The notes beneath the pieces were generated by a model. That model was given only the letters and a program-made list of their open reading frames with translations. It made no database searches and was not told where the DNA came from. The translations under genes and the position numbers were made by a program. Positions 15,775-24,872 of a DNA stretch of 64,000 nucleotides are shown in pieces. This DNA comes from an uncultured Pseudomonadota bacterium (GTDB lineage Bacteria > Myxococcota_A > Polyangia > Nannocystales > Nannocystaceae): positions 1 through 64,000 of the forward strand of contig CAJXVA010000001.1 in NCBI GenBank assembly GCA_913061055.1, given 5' to 3'. Within the stretch, counting starts at the first letter, position 1. Every line of letters starts with the position of its first letter.

Positions 15775-18503
15775 GGAGCCCCTGCGCGAGGGTGCTCAGG
15801 AGCGTACTGCGCGAAGAGCCGTTTCGCTTGTTTTCGAAGCTCTCCCGCCCGCTGTGCGGACAGGGATTGCAGGGCGTCGGCCATGTCTGCGCAGGCTAGA
15901 GCCCACTCTCCCGGACGCAGCCGATCTTTTTCGAACGCCCCAGACGCACGCCTGTGTGCGGCGAGGGCGGCCGGCGCATCCCCCCGCGCGGCCTCGAGCT
16001 GAGCCATCGCTGCGTATGCGGCCTGCTCACTTCCCAGCGGCCACGGAGATGTTTCAAAGCTCGCGATGACCTCGAGCAAGACCTCACGCCCGGCTTCGGC
16101 CCGGCCTATCGCCAATTCCGCCAACGCGAGCTCGACTCCGAGAACATCGTCGCGCCGCGCCGCTTGGGTATCCCATGCCTCTTGCGCAACCTTCAACGCC
16201 TCCGCGCCCTTGTCCGCGTGACGGAGGACCCGCACCAGCATGGCGACCACGAAGAGGCTCGGCGAATCGCCGGACGCGGCAACTGCGGCCCGAGCATGGA
16301 TCTCGGCCAGCTCCGATGCCCCAAGGAGATCGTGAAGCCGGGCGAGGTTCGCGTGGGTCGATGCAGCGCGCGTGGTGTTCCAACCCGGTGTCGCGAGCTT
16401 GAGTTCCAGGGCGTCGGTAAAGAGCTCGCGCGCCTCTTCGTAGCGACCGACCAGAATCTCGATCAGGGCTCGATTGTTGAGGATCACCGCGAGGTGGGGA
16501 TGTCGGGGGCCCAGCCTCTCCTCGACCCTCGACTGCGTCTTGTCGTAGACGGCGCGGGCCTCGTCGAAACGGCCCAGTTCCTCGAGCAGGCCCGCCAGCG
16601 TGACTCGATCGTAGACCGTCCGCGTGGTGGACTTCCCGTAGAACCCCTCTTTGTCGGCGATGTTCGCTCGCAGGAGCGCGACCGCCAGCTCCGGCTCCCT
16701 CTGCGACAAGAGTTCAGCCCGAACCGCCACGGACCGAAGCCGAAGCGAAGTCGCCGAGTCCATCGACGCGATCTTCGCCTCCGCGATGGTCAGGGCCTCC
16801 CAAGCGCGTTCGTAGTCGACGTCCTTCCGATGCTGAGCCAACACCAGCAACATGCGAGCGGCCCCGGCCGGGAGCCCAGCGCTTTCCGCGTCTCGCCACG
16901 CCTGGGTGCAGATCTCGATGGCACGTTCGTAGTGGCCTTCATCCCCGGCCAACTTGCATCGGAGTTTCGTCACCGCCGCCCGCTGCCGAGGGTCCTCGAC
17001 GACGTCGCTCGCTCGCTCGAGCGCCTCACGAGCGCGCTCGTTGCGTCCGAGATCGAAGAACACGACCGCACGCTCGAGATCGGCATTTGGTTCGAGCGGA
17101 GGGCGAGACTTGGGTGCATCCTCGATACACGTCGAAGGAGGAAGGACGTCGTCCAAGGTCGAGGAGAGGCGCTCGAGCAGAATCGGGTCGGGCTCGCGGT
17201 AGACCTCCAGCAGGCCCAGAGTCTGCAGTTCCTTCCTTCGCAGGCACGCCAACGCGTGTCCACGAGCGTTGCTCGGTTCCAATGCGCATGTCTGCCGCCG
17301 GATGTCCGCCCACTGTCCAACAAAGCGGTCCATGTACGCGTCGAGTTCTTCGAACGCGCTGCGGGCGAAGGCCAGGTCGGTTGCCAAGAACTGCGTCTTG
17401 ATCTCGGCGGAGGTCTTCGTGTTCCAGGCGCTGCCCAGCGGCGGCTCGACGCACCTGGGGTCGGTATCGCCGCCCGCCGCAAACCCTACGGCCCCTGCGA
17501 TGCCAAGCCCAGCCACGAGCCCAACCCATCGCGCTCGCCGCTGTGAATCCCTCCTGAGCGCCACGAGCACCGCTCGCATGTCAGCGTGACGAGCGTCCGG
17601 ATTAGGGTCGAGGCCGCGCTCGATCAGTGCATGCAGCCACCGGGGAACGCGAGAGTTCGGGGGAGGTCTCCACGTCTGTTTCGATACGTCTTCAGCCGAC
17701 GGGGGCGCACTGCCATACAGCGCGTTCCACAACGACGCGCAGAACGAGTATTGGTCACTCTTGGGGCTGTAGTTGCCTTCGAACTGTTCCGGCGCCATGT
17801 ACCCAGGCGTCCCCGCGACCACGATCTCGCTCGAGCCCCCCTCCATCGCCGTAGCCAAGCCGAAGTCGACAACGCGGACCGGCTCGCCCATCAGGACGTT
17901 GCCCGGCTTGAAGTCTCGATGGACCAAGCCCGCGTCGTGAACCGCCACCAGCCCTTGACCGGCCGCAATCAGCGGAGGCAGGACATCCTTCCAGCGACGT
18001 GGTCGTCGCAGCCACTCCTGCAGCGTCTGTCCCTCGACCAGGGCCATCACCATGAACACGCCAGCGCCCTTGCCGACCCCGAAGACCTCCGCGACGTCGA
18101 ACGACCCGGTGTCATAGACCTCGACCACGTTGGGGTGCGAGACCCCTGCCAGGGTCTTGGCCTCCTCGAGCAGCCGCTCGTGGGCGCCTGCCGAGCCCGC
18201 GGACTGTGGGCGGATCAGCTTGACCGCAACGTCCCGCTCCAGCTTCGGATCATGCGCCCGATATACGACTCCCATCCCGCCGTGGCCGATCCGCTCGTCG
18301 ATGCGGTAGCGACCCACCTGAACCACATCACGCGGCTCCCCAAACAGACGACGTTGCAACGCCTCTATTGCGAGCCGCTCCTCCACCGGGTCCCAGGATT
18401 CGCGACCAAGATCCGCCGCGGTCTTCGAGCCCTCGCTGCTCAAAGAGTCGGGCACGGCCCGCCTTCCCCTTCGATCGTCATCACGACCCAAGTTTGAAGC
18501 CAC
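15771..18503 (-). CDS. Hanks-type Ser/Thr protein kinase with TPR sensor
   Basis: The 910-residue protein has a basic N-terminal tail and a kinase domain from about residue 65 to 310. Kinase motifs are GHGGMGVVYR (glycine loop), DVAVKLI (Lys95), VHRDFKPGNVL, VVDFGLA and GYMAPEQF. A single membrane segment lies near residues 322-345 (WVGLVAGLGIAGAVGFAAGG). The rest, about 550 residues, is helical TPR-like repeats (ALERASDVVEDPRQRAA, ALLRANIADKEGFYG, FTDALELKLATPGWN). It is complete and catalytic by motif. The start is a GTG without an obvious ribosome site. It is translationally coupled to the ECF sigma gene, so the kinase may gate that sigma factor. Confidence 0.9.
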   Translation of the reverse strand: MASNLGRDDDRRGRRAVPDSLSSEGSKTAADLGRESWDPVEERLAIEALQRRLFGEPRDVVQVGRYRIDERIGHGGMGVVYRAHDPKLERDVAVKLIRPQSAGSAGAHERLLEEAKTLAGVSHPNVVEVYDTGSFDVAEVFGVGKGAGVFMVMALVEGQTLQEWLRRPRRWKDVLPPLIAAGQGLVAVHDAGLVHRDFKPGNVLMGEPVRVVDFGLATAMEGGSSEIVVAGTPGYMAPEQFEGNYSPKSDQYSFCASLWNALYGSAPPSAEDVSKQTWRPPPNSRVPRWLHALIERGLDPNPDARHADMRAVLVALRRDSQRRARWVGLVAGLGIAGAVGFAAGGDTDPRCVEPPLGSAWNTKTSAEIKTQFLATDLAFARSAFEELDAYMDRFVGQWADIRRQTCALEPSNARGHALACLRRKELQTLGLLEVYREPDPILLERLSSTLDDVLPPSTCIEDAPKSRPPLEPNADLERAVVFFDLGRNERAREALERASDVVEDPRQRAAVTKLRCKLAGDEGHYERAIEICTQAWRDAESAGLPAGAARMLLVLAQHRKDVDYERAWEALTIAEAKIASMDSATSLRLRSVAVRAELLSQREPELAVALLRANIADKEGFYGKSTTRTVYDRVTLAGLLEELGRFDEARAVYDKTQSRVEERLGPRHPHLAVILNNRALIEILVGRYEEARELFTDALELKLATPGWNTTRAASTHANLARLHDLLGASELAEIHARAAVAASGDSPSLFVVAMLVRVLRHADKGAEALKVAQEAWDTQAARRDDVLGVELALAELAIGRAEAGREVLLEVIASFETSPWPLGSEQAAYAAMAQLEAARGDAPAALAAHRRASGAFEKDRLRPGEWALACADMADALQSLSAQRAGELRKQAKRLFAQYAPEHPRAGAP

Positions 18504-18521
18504 GAGGTTTGGGGACGGTGC

Positions 18522-18734
18522 TCACTTCGAACGGAGTCCTGTTCCACAACACTCACTACGCCCGCGCTTGCGCAGCACAGCCATGAGATTCGGCACTGCC
18601 TCGGCACGCGCGCGCCCCTGCGCTTCGAGGTGGTCCGAGCGGCGGGGTGTCGAGTCGTCGGGAAGGAGGAGGCCACACAGGAGCACCAGGGCGACGACTG
18701 CGAACGAACACATCCTGAGCATCGACGATTTCAT
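18522..18734 (-). CDS. Possible small membrane or exported protein
   Basis: A 70-codon frame begins with a strongly hydrophobic segment (SFAVVALVLLCGLLL) after a short basic start, followed by a polar tail rich in Arg. It ends 18 bases before the Hanks kinase start on the same strand, so it could head that operon. There is no clear ribosome site, the tail looks random, and the frame stays open upstream to 19034. It may be a chance frame. Confidence 0.28.
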   Translation of the reverse strand: MKSSMLRMCSFAVVALVLLCGLLLPDDSTPRRSDHLEAQGRARAEAVPNLMAVLRKRGRSECCGTGLRSK

Positions 18735-19065
18735 CTGGGAGAAGACGGTAGCAGAACCCGGGAGCCACCTCGCGCGACTCAACGGGCGCCCGGATCCCCT
18801 ACACGGGGCCGTTCCCCAGGAGAGATGCATCCGCATGTTCCCCCCATGCCGAGCGTGCCACGATCCGTCGCGCCGAAGAGACTGCGCAAAAGCCCCTCCG
18901 CGCGTTGGGCGACGGCCTTGCATCATCTCGGGCAATGAAGCCGATCGTTCCCCGCAACACCAAAAGCCTTCGGTACACTGTTGGACGACGGAGCGGACGC
19001 CGAGTCGCCAAGAGAACTCGCTCGACCCAATCAACCTGAACCTCGATGGACGTCAAAGACCACGA
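18735..19065. other. Intergenic region, no feature recognised
   Basis: These 331 bases lie between the divergent kinase/sigma cluster and the caspase-fold-like gene. They should hold both promoters. I found no convincing promoter pair, inverted repeat or small gene here; overlapping frames on both strands lack recognisable protein features. Confidence 0.4.
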
Positions 19066-19716
19066 ATGAGCGGACCTGTCTATTGGATCTGGGGTGCCGG
19101 CCCCAAGTCTGCCGCTGTGAAGCGAGAGGCTGAGAGAGTTGTCGGCCTGACACCGGGCACGATCGACAACAGCTGGAGACAGTATCGAGCGGGTACGGTC
19201 GACCGTCCTCCGATTGATGATCTCGCCAGCGACGCGGCTCCTCGCCTCCGCAGACGGGTGAAGTCCGCGCCAGAGCCCTCGCTCTTCTTTGGCGCACGGA
19301 ACCTCCGGGAGATGTGCGGCGGCTTGGTCACGCGGACTCGGGAGAGAGGCCATCGAGCCAGCAAGGTCGTCTTCGAGGACCACGGATTCGTCAGCCCCGG
19401 AGGCGAGGAGGTGGTGTTGTTCTTCGGTCAGACGATCGTGACGATGCGAACGCTTGCGCAACAGCGCTCGGCCTTCGAAACGCTCCGCGATGGGCTCGCC
19501 CCGGACGCCGCTGTGTACATGTTGCACTGTGACGCAGCCTCCGATGGCGCCCGACTCATCCAAGCGATCAGCAGAATCGTCGGCGTCCCGGTGTACGGCG
19601 CGGACGCTGTGCAGATTGTGGGAAACCAGACGCTCGAGGGTTCGGGGTATCGCGCCGACCAAAACACAATCCGACCCGTGCCGACGTTCTCGCGGTCAGT
19701 CCTGCACTTCGACTGA
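19066..19716 (+). CDS. Caspase-fold-like (DUF4347-type) protein, function unknown
   Basis: The 216-residue protein has no signal peptide. Its second half shows VVFEDHGFVSPGGEEV (His106) followed by VYMLHCDAASDGARLIQAI (Cys155) and GVPVYGADAV. A His-Gly loop, a hydrophobic strand ending in Cys about 50 residues later, and a helix then a V-Y-A strand is the pattern of caspase-like (clan CD) and DUF4347 domains. The N-terminal half (YWIWGAGPKSAAVKREAERV) is unrecognised. The ATG at 19066 is the first sensible start; an upstream extension to 18568 is not coding-like. It is a single gene with no obvious partner. Peptidase activity is an inference from two residues only. Confidence 0.5.
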   Translation: MSGPVYWIWGAGPKSAAVKREAERVVGLTPGTIDNSWRQYRAGTVDRPPIDDLASDAAPRLRRRVKSAPEPSLFFGARNLREMCGGLVTRTRERGHRASKVVFEDHGFVSPGGEEVVLFFGQTIVTMRTLAQQRSAFETLRDGLAPDAAVYMLHCDAASDGARLIQAISRIVGVPVYGADAVQIVGNQTLEGSGYRADQNTIRPVPTFSRSVLHFD

Positions 19717-19727
19717 GCTCGAGCGGC

Positions 19728-21248
19728 TCAAAGCGCGCCCGCCTCGATCCACGCTCGCACGAGTCCGACGAGCTCCGGGTCGAGCAGTGTTGGGGCACTC
19801 GCCGGCATGTGACGCACCAGCGTTCCGGCGTCGTCGCGTGGGTCACACTGCGAGAGCAACCGGTAGAGGTAGCTCGCGTCGGGGTCTCCGGGGACAACAC
19901 GCACCGCATCCCCTTCGGCCGTCGTCGGGGCATCGACCAGGGCCTCCCGCGCCGCATCTCCCAGCAGCTCGAGACCGCCCGCCGCACCGAATCCGTGGCA
20001 CGACGAGAAGCTGCACCACGGCCCGAGTACCCGGTCTTGTACGTCGGCAAACGTTGGTGGCGTCGCGTCTTCGAAGATCCCCTCCGTGTCCTCGCACTGC
20101 GGTGGCTGCGGTGTGGGCTCATCGGCAAAGGGCGGCAAGATGAGCGGGCCCCGGACCTCTGCAACGGTCGGCCCGTCGTAGGCGCGCCCGCGAGGTGCCG
20201 TCGCGATTCGACACGGGGCCTCGTGTTGCTGAACGCCATCCACCACATCGACGAGCGCGGAGCTTCCCGTCTCGACGCCACCGACGACGATGTCCCCGCG
20301 CGTCGAAAGCCCCAGGAACACACACATCTCATCGATGCCGATGCCCCACTTCAGAGGTTGGGCGTGCGGGTTGTCGTAGCCGCACGAGAATCGCAGCGAA
20401 GCCGTGTCGGGGACACCGATCCTCGGGTCGAGCGTCCGGCCCAACGGCGACGCGGAGAATCCGTCATGCTCGAGGATGGTCACCTCTCCTTCTTCGTCGT
20501 CCTCGAACCACAGGCTCATCGACGTGCCCGCGCCGTGGTAGTGCGGAAGCACGTAGGCGAGCGACAACCCCGAGATGCTCGCGTCACAGGTTGCCGTGAA
20601 CTGGGCCTGGCCCATCGCCGGGATATCCAGATCCGTGTAGGTCAGCAGGATCGGCGAAAGCACCGACTGCACGAAGAACGGGTGCAGGATGTCCAAGGAC
20701 ATCCACCCCGCGGTGCTTCGCGGATCCGGGCCGAGGTTGAGTAGGTGCACGTCGGCCACGACCTTCGAACGCTCCGGAATCCGGATGACGACGCCGTCGG
20801 TGAAGTCCATCGACTCCTGCTGAGCCTGCGTCGATTGGGCGAACAGCACGGTGCCCGCGAGCGCGGCGGAGACTTCGTTGTAGTCCCGGGACTCGCACGG
20901 CCAGTAGCCGTCCTCGCCTTCGTAGACATCTTCGGGAACGACGAACCAGTTGCTGTGATGCAACGAGCCGCCGTTTTGAAACGAGACCCCCTGGACATAC
21001 AACGGTGCGTCGTTGTCGAGCGTCCAGCTGTAGCAGGTGACCGTCTCCTGGCTGCCCTCGAGCTCGAATGGTTCGACCGCGTGCACGATCGTGGCGCCGG
21101 CCTCCGACGGGTCGGGAGGCTCGACCGCCTCTGGGGAATCCAGCGGCGGCTCCTCGGTCGGCGTCTCCGCGCCCGAGCACGCGCTCGCGAGCACAAGCAT
21201 GGCCCCCAGGGAGCATGGCCGCAGCAGGCTGGAGCGATCGAAGAGCAT
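19728..21248 (-). CDS. Copper type II monooxygenase-like lipoprotein with haem-c tail
   Basis: The 506-residue lipoprotein has lipobox ASAC (Cys24). The central domain matches PHM/DBH-type copper monooxygenases: HH in GSLHHSNWF, His in VVADVHLLN, HxH in LPHYHGAG, and the Met ligand in IGIDEMCVF. These are the expected ligands of both copper sites. The last 100 residues form a small cytochrome-like domain with a C-x4-CH haem-type site (WCSFSSCHGFG), and a late Met in RHMPASAP could be the axial ligand. It starts 8 bases after the TonB-dependent receptor with GAGGAC before the ATG, and is third in the operon. Hydroxylation or oxidation of a secreted substrate is inferred. Confidence 0.78.
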   Translation of the reverse strand: MLFDRSSLLRPCSLGAMLVLASACSGAETPTEEPPLDSPEAVEPPDPSEAGATIVHAVEPFELEGSQETVTCYSWTLDNDAPLYVQGVSFQNGGSLHHSNWFVVPEDVYEGEDGYWPCESRDYNEVSAALAGTVLFAQSTQAQQESMDFTDGVVIRIPERSKVVADVHLLNLGPDPRSTAGWMSLDILHPFFVQSVLSPILLTYTDLDIPAMGQAQFTATCDASISGLSLAYVLPHYHGAGTSMSLWFEDDEEGEVTILEHDGFSASPLGRTLDPRIGVPDTASLRFSCGYDNPHAQPLKWGIGIDEMCVFLGLSTRGDIVVGGVETGSSALVDVVDGVQQHEAPCRIATAPRGRAYDGPTVAEVRGPLILPPFADEPTPQPPQCEDTEGIFEDATPPTFADVQDRVLGPWCSFSSCHGFGAAGGLELLGDAAREALVDAPTTAEGDAVRVVPGDPDASYLYRLLSQCDPRDDAGTLVRHMPASAPTLLDPELVGLVRAWIEAGAL

Positions 21249-21256
21249 GGGGGTCC

Positions 21257-23689
21257 TCAGTAGTCGACGCGCAGACCCAGGCTCGGGAAGATCGGGAGCC
21301 CGATCGCATTTGTGCGCGTCCGCAGATCGTAGTCGTAGATGTACGCCTCGGGGTTCACTCGATTGTAGACGTTCTGCACGTCGAGGTACGCGCCGACCTC
21401 GACTCTATGCAGGACCCAGGACTTGTCGACGCGCAGGTCCAGCTGATGGAACAGAGGAAAGCGTGCGTCGTGGGTCAGTCCCGCGACCCCGCTGAACGAG
21501 TACGGCCCAGACCAAACCGATCCGACCAAGTCGGTGTAGGGGGAGCCGCTGACGAGACGAAACCGACCGCCGATCCGCCATCGGCGCGGCAGGCGATAGC
21601 TCGCGAGCACAACGAGGTTGTGACGCTGATCGAAGCTACTGGGGATCACCTCTTGGTCGGTGCGTTCGCCAATTGGATCGATGATCCGAGTGTCGGCTGC
21701 CGAGAGCGTATAGCCCAGCCAGCCCCACAATCGCGGACCCAAGCTGCGCCGCGCCAGGACCTCCATCCCGTACGCGGTGGACCACGTCTTCGTTGCCAGC
21801 GTTGTGGTTCCATTGAGCGCGTAGCTTTGTCCGTCCGCGTTGTCCCGCAGCCGAGTCCAGGCGCCGAGCTCGAACAGCCAGGACTCGCCGACCTCTCGAG
21901 CAAGGGCTGTGCTCCCTTGAACGGCGCGCGCAACATCGATGGCGTCGGTGACCGGCGCAAACCCTGCTCGAGGCTCGAGGGACTGAATCGAAGCCGGGAG
22001 GCGCACCGCGCCGGCGACGTCCGCGGTGAGTCTCTGGATGAAGTCCCCCTCGCCCGAGCGCTGCGGAATGAGGGCCTGCGAGTACAGCCCAGCCCCCATC
22101 GAGAACTTCCAACGCGGGGCAAAAGCCCAGTGCGCACTCAGCCGCGGATCGAGGGCCGCCTCGGCTGCCTCTCCGAGCGTGAAGGCACTGGCTCGAAGTC
22201 CGGGGGCGAGCGTCCAGCGTCCCAAGGCGATCTGGAGCGCCAGATACGAGCCGGTTGACGTTTGCAGTCCCGCCTCACCTTGAGAGCTCGCCGGTCGCGG
22301 TTCTGCTTCTCCGAAGATCTCAATCGCGCCGGTGGTGACCCGGGTCTGGTAGCGATCGACCTCCACGTCGGCCCCCACCGTCAACTCGACACGCTGCGTG
22401 ATTCGCCGCGTCCCCTCGGTCCGGAGACTGAAGATGCCGTCGTTGCGGATCGAAGCGTTCCCGGACCTTGGGGACCGGGTGACATTGCGTTCGAAGCGGA
22501 CCGAGGGCGTCATCCAAAAGGACCAGCGCCGGTGGCGGGTCCGGTAGGAGAGGTCTGCGCGATGGAACTGCGAGCCGAGTTCAAACGCAACTTCCCGCTC
22601 CTGACCGGACTCGGAGAAGGCCAAGGTCCGACTCTGAACACGATCCCCCGCTCCGAGAACCCGCGCCGAAAGGAGTCCACGGTGACCCACCGGGTGGTCG
22701 AAGAACGCTTGATAGTCGTAGTACCGGGGCAGCAGGAAGGTCTGCGCGGGGTCGATGGTCTCGACCGTCCGCAGCACGACGTCCACCCACCCTCGCTGCG
22801 CAGCCACCAAGTATGCGCCCCGACCCAACGGTCCGCTGGCGACCGCGCCGACCCCCACGAGATCCATCCGCGCGTGGCCGTGGGTCCCCTCGCGTTGGAG
22901 CTCCGCGGGGTGCAAGACGACAACCCCTCCGGTCGTGTCTCCATACCGCGACCCGAAGTTTCCCGGGACAAACTCGAGTCGGTCGATGGCCGCGGCGGGG
23001 ACCACACTCGCCACTGCCAGGGCATGGAACGCTCGGGGCAGCGGATGTCCACCGAGAAACACCCGCGATTGATTGGGGGACGCACCGCGCAGGACAAGCA
23101 CCCCAAGGCCGCCGGGGCTTCGCGCCACGCCGGGCAAGTTCTGCAACGCGCGCAAAGGGTCACCTTGAGTCCCCGGAGCCGTACGGATCTCCTCGGCCTC
23201 CATCGCCGTGCTCTTGACCTGTCCCGAAGGCGGCGACTCCGGGGTCTCCACGACCGTGCGATAGGCCGCCTCCTCGTCGGGCTCGACAAACAGCACGAGG
23301 CCCCGTCGCGGCAGGTCCGACGTGTCGACAATGGTCTCCGCCCGCACGTGACCTGGGGCGACCACGATCAACCGAACCCGAGTCGCGTCCAGTCCCTCAA
23401 ACAAGAACCCGCCGTCTTCGTCGGTTTCTGCGGTTCGAATCCAAGCCGGAGCATCGAGGGCCGGGTCGAGGAACTCAGCCTCCTCGAGAGCACCAGCCTC
23501 GAGGCCCTTCGGCGCCGGAACGGCCAACACCCGGGCGCCGGAAATGGGTTTGCGGTCCCCGGCCGTCCGCAGCGTTCCCCGCAGGGAGTCACTTGCAGTC
23601 AGACTGGTCTCCGTCGGCGCACCCAATGCCACCGCCGGCAGGGAGAACGCAAGGGCCGCACCGATCGGGCCGCTGAGACGCAGACTCAA
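21257..23689 (-). CDS. TonB-dependent outer-membrane receptor
   Basis: The 810-residue protein has a Sec signal and an N-terminal carboxypeptidase-regulatory-like domain (SLRGTLRTAGDRKPISGARV). A plug domain follows (DPLRALQNLPGVARSPGGLG, VLRGASPNQSRVFLGGHPLP, GNFGSRYGDTTGGVV), then a beta barrel ending in LGLRVDY. The final segment (DVQNVYNRVNPEAYIYDYD) is typical of this receptor class. The TTG start overlaps the stop of the upstream lipoprotein gene as TTGA. No TonB/ExbB genes are adjacent. The ligand is unknown; pairing with a copper monooxygenase suggests a copper-linked compound or a peptide, which is speculation. Confidence 0.9.
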   Translation of the reverse strand: MSLRLSGPIGAALAFSLPAVALGAPTETSLTASDSLRGTLRTAGDRKPISGARVLAVPAPKGLEAGALEEAEFLDPALDAPAWIRTAETDEDGGFLFEGLDATRVRLIVVAPGHVRAETIVDTSDLPRRGLVLFVEPDEEAAYRTVVETPESPPSGQVKSTAMEAEEIRTAPGTQGDPLRALQNLPGVARSPGGLGVLVLRGASPNQSRVFLGGHPLPRAFHALAVASVVPAAAIDRLEFVPGNFGSRYGDTTGGVVVLHPAELQREGTHGHARMDLVGVGAVASGPLGRGAYLVAAQRGWVDVVLRTVETIDPAQTFLLPRYYDYQAFFDHPVGHRGLLSARVLGAGDRVQSRTLAFSESGQEREVAFELGSQFHRADLSYRTRHRRWSFWMTPSVRFERNVTRSPRSGNASIRNDGIFSLRTEGTRRITQRVELTVGADVEVDRYQTRVTTGAIEIFGEAEPRPASSQGEAGLQTSTGSYLALQIALGRWTLAPGLRASAFTLGEAAEAALDPRLSAHWAFAPRWKFSMGAGLYSQALIPQRSGEGDFIQRLTADVAGAVRLPASIQSLEPRAGFAPVTDAIDVARAVQGSTALAREVGESWLFELGAWTRLRDNADGQSYALNGTTTLATKTWSTAYGMEVLARRSLGPRLWGWLGYTLSAADTRIIDPIGERTDQEVIPSSFDQRHNLVVLASYRLPRRWRIGGRFRLVSGSPYTDLVGSVWSGPYSFSGVAGLTHDARFPLFHQLDLRVDKSWVLHRVEVGAYLDVQNVYNRVNPEAYIYDYDLRTRTNAIGLPIFPSLGLRVDY

Positions 23690-24753
23690 GGCTCGCGTAC
23701 CTCGAACTCGAATCCAGACCAGGCGGAGCCGAGCGCCGGGCCGGACAAGAGCACGAACACCTCGAAGTGCCCGGGCGTTTGTGGAGCGTGGATCACCCAG
23801 TCCCCCCGGTTTCGGAATTCGAGCGTATCCGGCGTGTCGGTGGTCACCGAGAAGCTAGGAGAGGAACGAAGGCGCCGAACGACACCATCGCCCCCCAAGC
23901 CGACGAGGGTCTGCGCGTCGCGTGGATCGATGGCCTCGAGAATGCTGTAGGCAGCGCCTGCCTCCAGCACCGTGACCGCATCGGAGGTGGCAACGAACTT
24001 GTTGGCGCCGAAGAACGAGACCTCGACTTCCGTTGGCTCGATGACCAGAGGAACGCTCTCGGGGTTGAACAAAGGAGCGACGGGAAAGTCCAGGTCTTCG
24101 GGCTCGAAGTCTTCGCCCGTGACCTCAATCCCCGCCTCGAGGGCCGCTTTGAGCACCCGCGTCGTCGGGCCATAGGTCAGACCGAAGTACCCCGCCACAC
24201 ACCCATCCCACCGCGGCTTGCTTCGGTCTCCCATGCGGTCGAGGCAGTCCGACGTGGTCGTGTCATCCGTCGAGTGCCCGACCAGAGCAACACGAAATCC
24301 GACCTGCTCTTCGAATGCCAGCGCGGGATCGAAGTTCGGGGCGACGAACCGGCTCGTCTCCCCCGCGGGCAACAGGCACGGGAGGCGCTCCGGCACCAGG
24401 TCTCCGCAGGCATCGCGGGCTCCGGGTTCGTTTAACACCGACAGGCACGGCCCCACCGGACACAGCAACCACACCGGGTCGATCGCTGCCGTCGGAATCT
24501 CGCCGTCGCTGGACGCCACGAACGCGGAGAGTTCGACCACGTCGCCAGGCAACGGTTGCGAGCGGACTCGATCCGCCGGGATGGGAAGAAGTCCTTCGGC
24601 GGAGTTTGGCCCCGCCTCCACAACCTCGACGCGAAACCCGAGGAGCCGGGGCTCGGCACGCAGGACCCACGGAGCCTCGGGGAAGTCTCCACAGCCACCC
24701 GCCCCCGCGGCTCCCCACAGCAGGACGAGCGCACAGGCGAAACGGGACTCCAC
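23686..24753 (-). CDS. Lipoprotein, first gene of TonB-receptor operon
   Basis: The 355-residue lipoprotein starts at a GTG with lipobox GAGGC (Cys21). The mature protein is beta-rich with a few Cys pairs (LLCPVGPCLS, RDACGDLVPERLPCLL, SDCLDRMGDRSKPRWDGC). The C-terminal half reads like an Ig-like or fibronectin-like sandwich (VPLVIEPTEVEVSFFG, DTLEFRNRGDWVIHAPQTPGHFEVFVLLSG). It is coupled to the receptor by a 4-base overlap, so it is probably an outer-membrane partner of the receptor. No family is recognised. Confidence 0.7.
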   Translation of the reverse strand: MESRFACALVLLWGAAGAGGCGDFPEAPWVLRAEPRLLGFRVEVVEAGPNSAEGLLPIPADRVRSQPLPGDVVELSAFVASSDGEIPTAAIDPVWLLCPVGPCLSVLNEPGARDACGDLVPERLPCLLPAGETSRFVAPNFDPALAFEEQVGFRVALVGHSTDDTTTSDCLDRMGDRSKPRWDGCVAGYFGLTYGPTTRVLKAALEAGIEVTGEDFEPEDLDFPVAPLFNPESVPLVIEPTEVEVSFFGANKFVATSDAVTVLEAGAAYSILEAIDPRDAQTLVGLGGDGVVRRLRSSPSFSVTTDTPDTLEFRNRGDWVIHAPQTPGHFEVFVLLSGPALGSAWSGFEFEVREP

Positions 24754-24872
24754 TGCGAAAGTATCGATTGCGCTCGGAATCTTGCCAAACCGGGCGTTCG
24801 GCCCTTGGGCGACCGATCGGCGGAGTGCTCGCCCTTCCCTCCCCGCCGCCTATTTGGCATGGTCCCACGCAC

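Noticed and set aside
22262..23950. 562-codon open frame on the plus strand
   Set aside because: It is antisense to the TonB-dependent receptor, with Arg/Pro-rich composition and no motif.
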